A stretch of DNA of 7,516 nt from Haloferacaceae archaeon PL-Br10_E2g29 (GTDB lineage Archaea > Halobacteriota > Halobacteria > Halobacteriales > Haloferacaceae). The stretch covers positions 1 through 7,516 of the forward strand of contig LKMS01000074.1 in the NCBI GenBank assembly GCA_001563965.1, read 5' to 3'. The position numbers and the translations under genes are program-made. This document shows, one piece after another, positions 6,845 to 7,516 of this stretch. The notes beneath the pieces are model-generated. The model saw only the letters and a list, made by a program, of their open reading frames with translations. It was not told the DNA's origin and searched no databases. Positions within the stretch are counted from its first letter, which is position 1. Every line of letters starts with the position of its first letter.

Positions 6845-7516
6845 ATGGATGAGGCGATCGACCACCAGATCACACTCGATCCGGGCGGTCGCAACACTCG
6901 TTGGCTCTATGAGGCCGCCCGCGACAACGTGGAGGGGCCGCTCGTCGGGCACGCAGCCGACCGGTTGCTCGAGGCGATTGACCCGTCGACCGCGGTGGCG
7001 ATCGCAACCGGCTTTCCGATTCCGCCATCGAACCGACCGGAAACCGATGGCCCGCTCGGGGCGGCCGTCCTCGCGCGAGCAATCGAACAACTCGGTGGGA
7101 AACCCATGTTCGTTGTCGACGCACGAACCGAACCGGTCGTCTCGGCGGTCGCTGCGGCAGTAGGCGTCGAGCGCGTCGAAACCGTGTCGCCGGCGACGGC
7201 CGAATCGCGACTCGAAGGCCGAGCGGTTGGCGCAGTCGTGGCGATCGAAACGCCCGGTCCGACCGCCGACGGGAGCTATCGGACGATGGCCGGCGTCGAC
7301 ATCACCGACATCGTCGATCCGGTCGACGGACTCGTCAACCGAGCGATCGATCGTGGGGGCCTGACCATCGCGGTCGGCGACGGCGGCAACGAGATCGGGA
7401 TGGGCGCGATTCGCCCGGCCGTCGAAGCCCACATCGAGTTCGGCGAAACGATCGGCTGTGTGACCGGTGTCGACGACCTCGTTGTCGCCGGTGTGTCGAA
7501 CTGGGGGGCGTACGGA
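6845..7516 (+). CDS. D-glutamate cyclase-like protein, DUF4392 family (3' end cut by window edge)
   Basis: The frame opens with ATG at 6845 and stays open for 224 codons to the right edge, so the C-terminus is missing; stand-alone family members are usually near 290 residues. It matches the C-terminal glutamate-cyclase domain (DUF4392) of animal DGLUCY: TGFPIPP (residues 55-61), ETDGPLGA (66-73), a central IETPG-x-MAGVDIT region (134-153), GDGGNEIGMG (178-187) and VAGVSNWGAYG (214-224). The known DGLUCY reaction converts D-glutamate to 5-oxo-D-proline plus water. The N-terminal DUF1445 domain found in the animal fusion protein is absent; the protein begins directly in the cyclase domain. Substrate in this organism is inferred, not shown. 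The start is supported by a TATA-like element 28 bases upstream. The co-oriented AstE-like gene ends 72 bases before it. Confidence 0.85.
   Translation, partial: MDEAIDHQITLDPGGRNTRWLYEAARDNVEGPLVGHAADRLLEAIDPSTAVAIATGFPIPPSNRPETDGPLGAAVLARAIEQLGGKPMFVVDARTEPVVSAVAAAVGVERVETVSPATAESRLEGRAVGAVVAIETPGPTADGSYRTMAGVDITDIVDPVDGLVNRAIDRGGLTIAVGDGGNEIGMGAIRPAVEAHIEFGETIGCVTGVDDLVVAGVSNWGAYG

Noticed and set aside
1..7516. Mobile element, CRISPR array, defence island or RNA gene
   Set aside because: No transposase, integrase, terminal inverted repeats, spaced identical repeats or tRNA-like cloverleaf were seen. All six genes have similar GC and codon use, and the gaps between them are at most about 120 bases.

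Overview
The window looks like ordinary chromosomal DNA from a haloarchaeon (class Halobacteria). The evidence is high GC with strong GC preference at third codon positions, frequent GTCGAC-type strings, mostly Asp/Glu-rich soluble proteins, an archaeal-type short lumazine synthase, a Hel308 helicase, and short AT-rich TATA-like elements about 25-29 bases before start codons (typical of leaderless haloarchaeal transcripts). The genus cannot be told from the sequence. No tRNA, rRNA, CRISPR array, insertion sequence or integrase was seen. No intergenic stretch exceeds about 120 bases.

Layout: (1) 1-1165, minus strand, a major facilitator transporter whose C-terminal tail runs off the left edge. 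(2) 1265-2817, plus strand, an overlapping pair: lumazine synthase ribH (riboflavin synthesis) and a class I PLP aminotransferase joined by an ATGA stop/start overlap. (3) 2900-4990, plus strand, a Hel308-family superfamily 2 helicase. It carries a repetitive acidic insertion inside its second RecA domain and ends before the usual C-terminal domain 5. (4) 4997-5626, minus strand, convergent with the helicase at six bases: an unrecognised Arg-rich, Lys-free protein with an N-terminal hydrophobic helix. (5) 5744-6772, plus strand, a zinc-dependent AstE/AspA-like amidohydrolase. (6) 6845 to the right edge, plus strand, a stand-alone D-glutamate cyclase-like protein (DUF4392 family).

Functionally, ribH and the aminotransferase form an operon, although their biochemical link is not obvious. 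The last two genes are co-oriented and both belong to families acting on acylated or cyclised acidic amino acids, so a shared role is possible, but each has its own apparent promoter. I found no clear new multi-gene system. The most unusual items are the altered Hel308 (repeat insertion plus missing brake domain), the AstE-like/D-glutamate cyclase neighbourhood in an organism without murein, and the unrecognised basic membrane-anchored protein.
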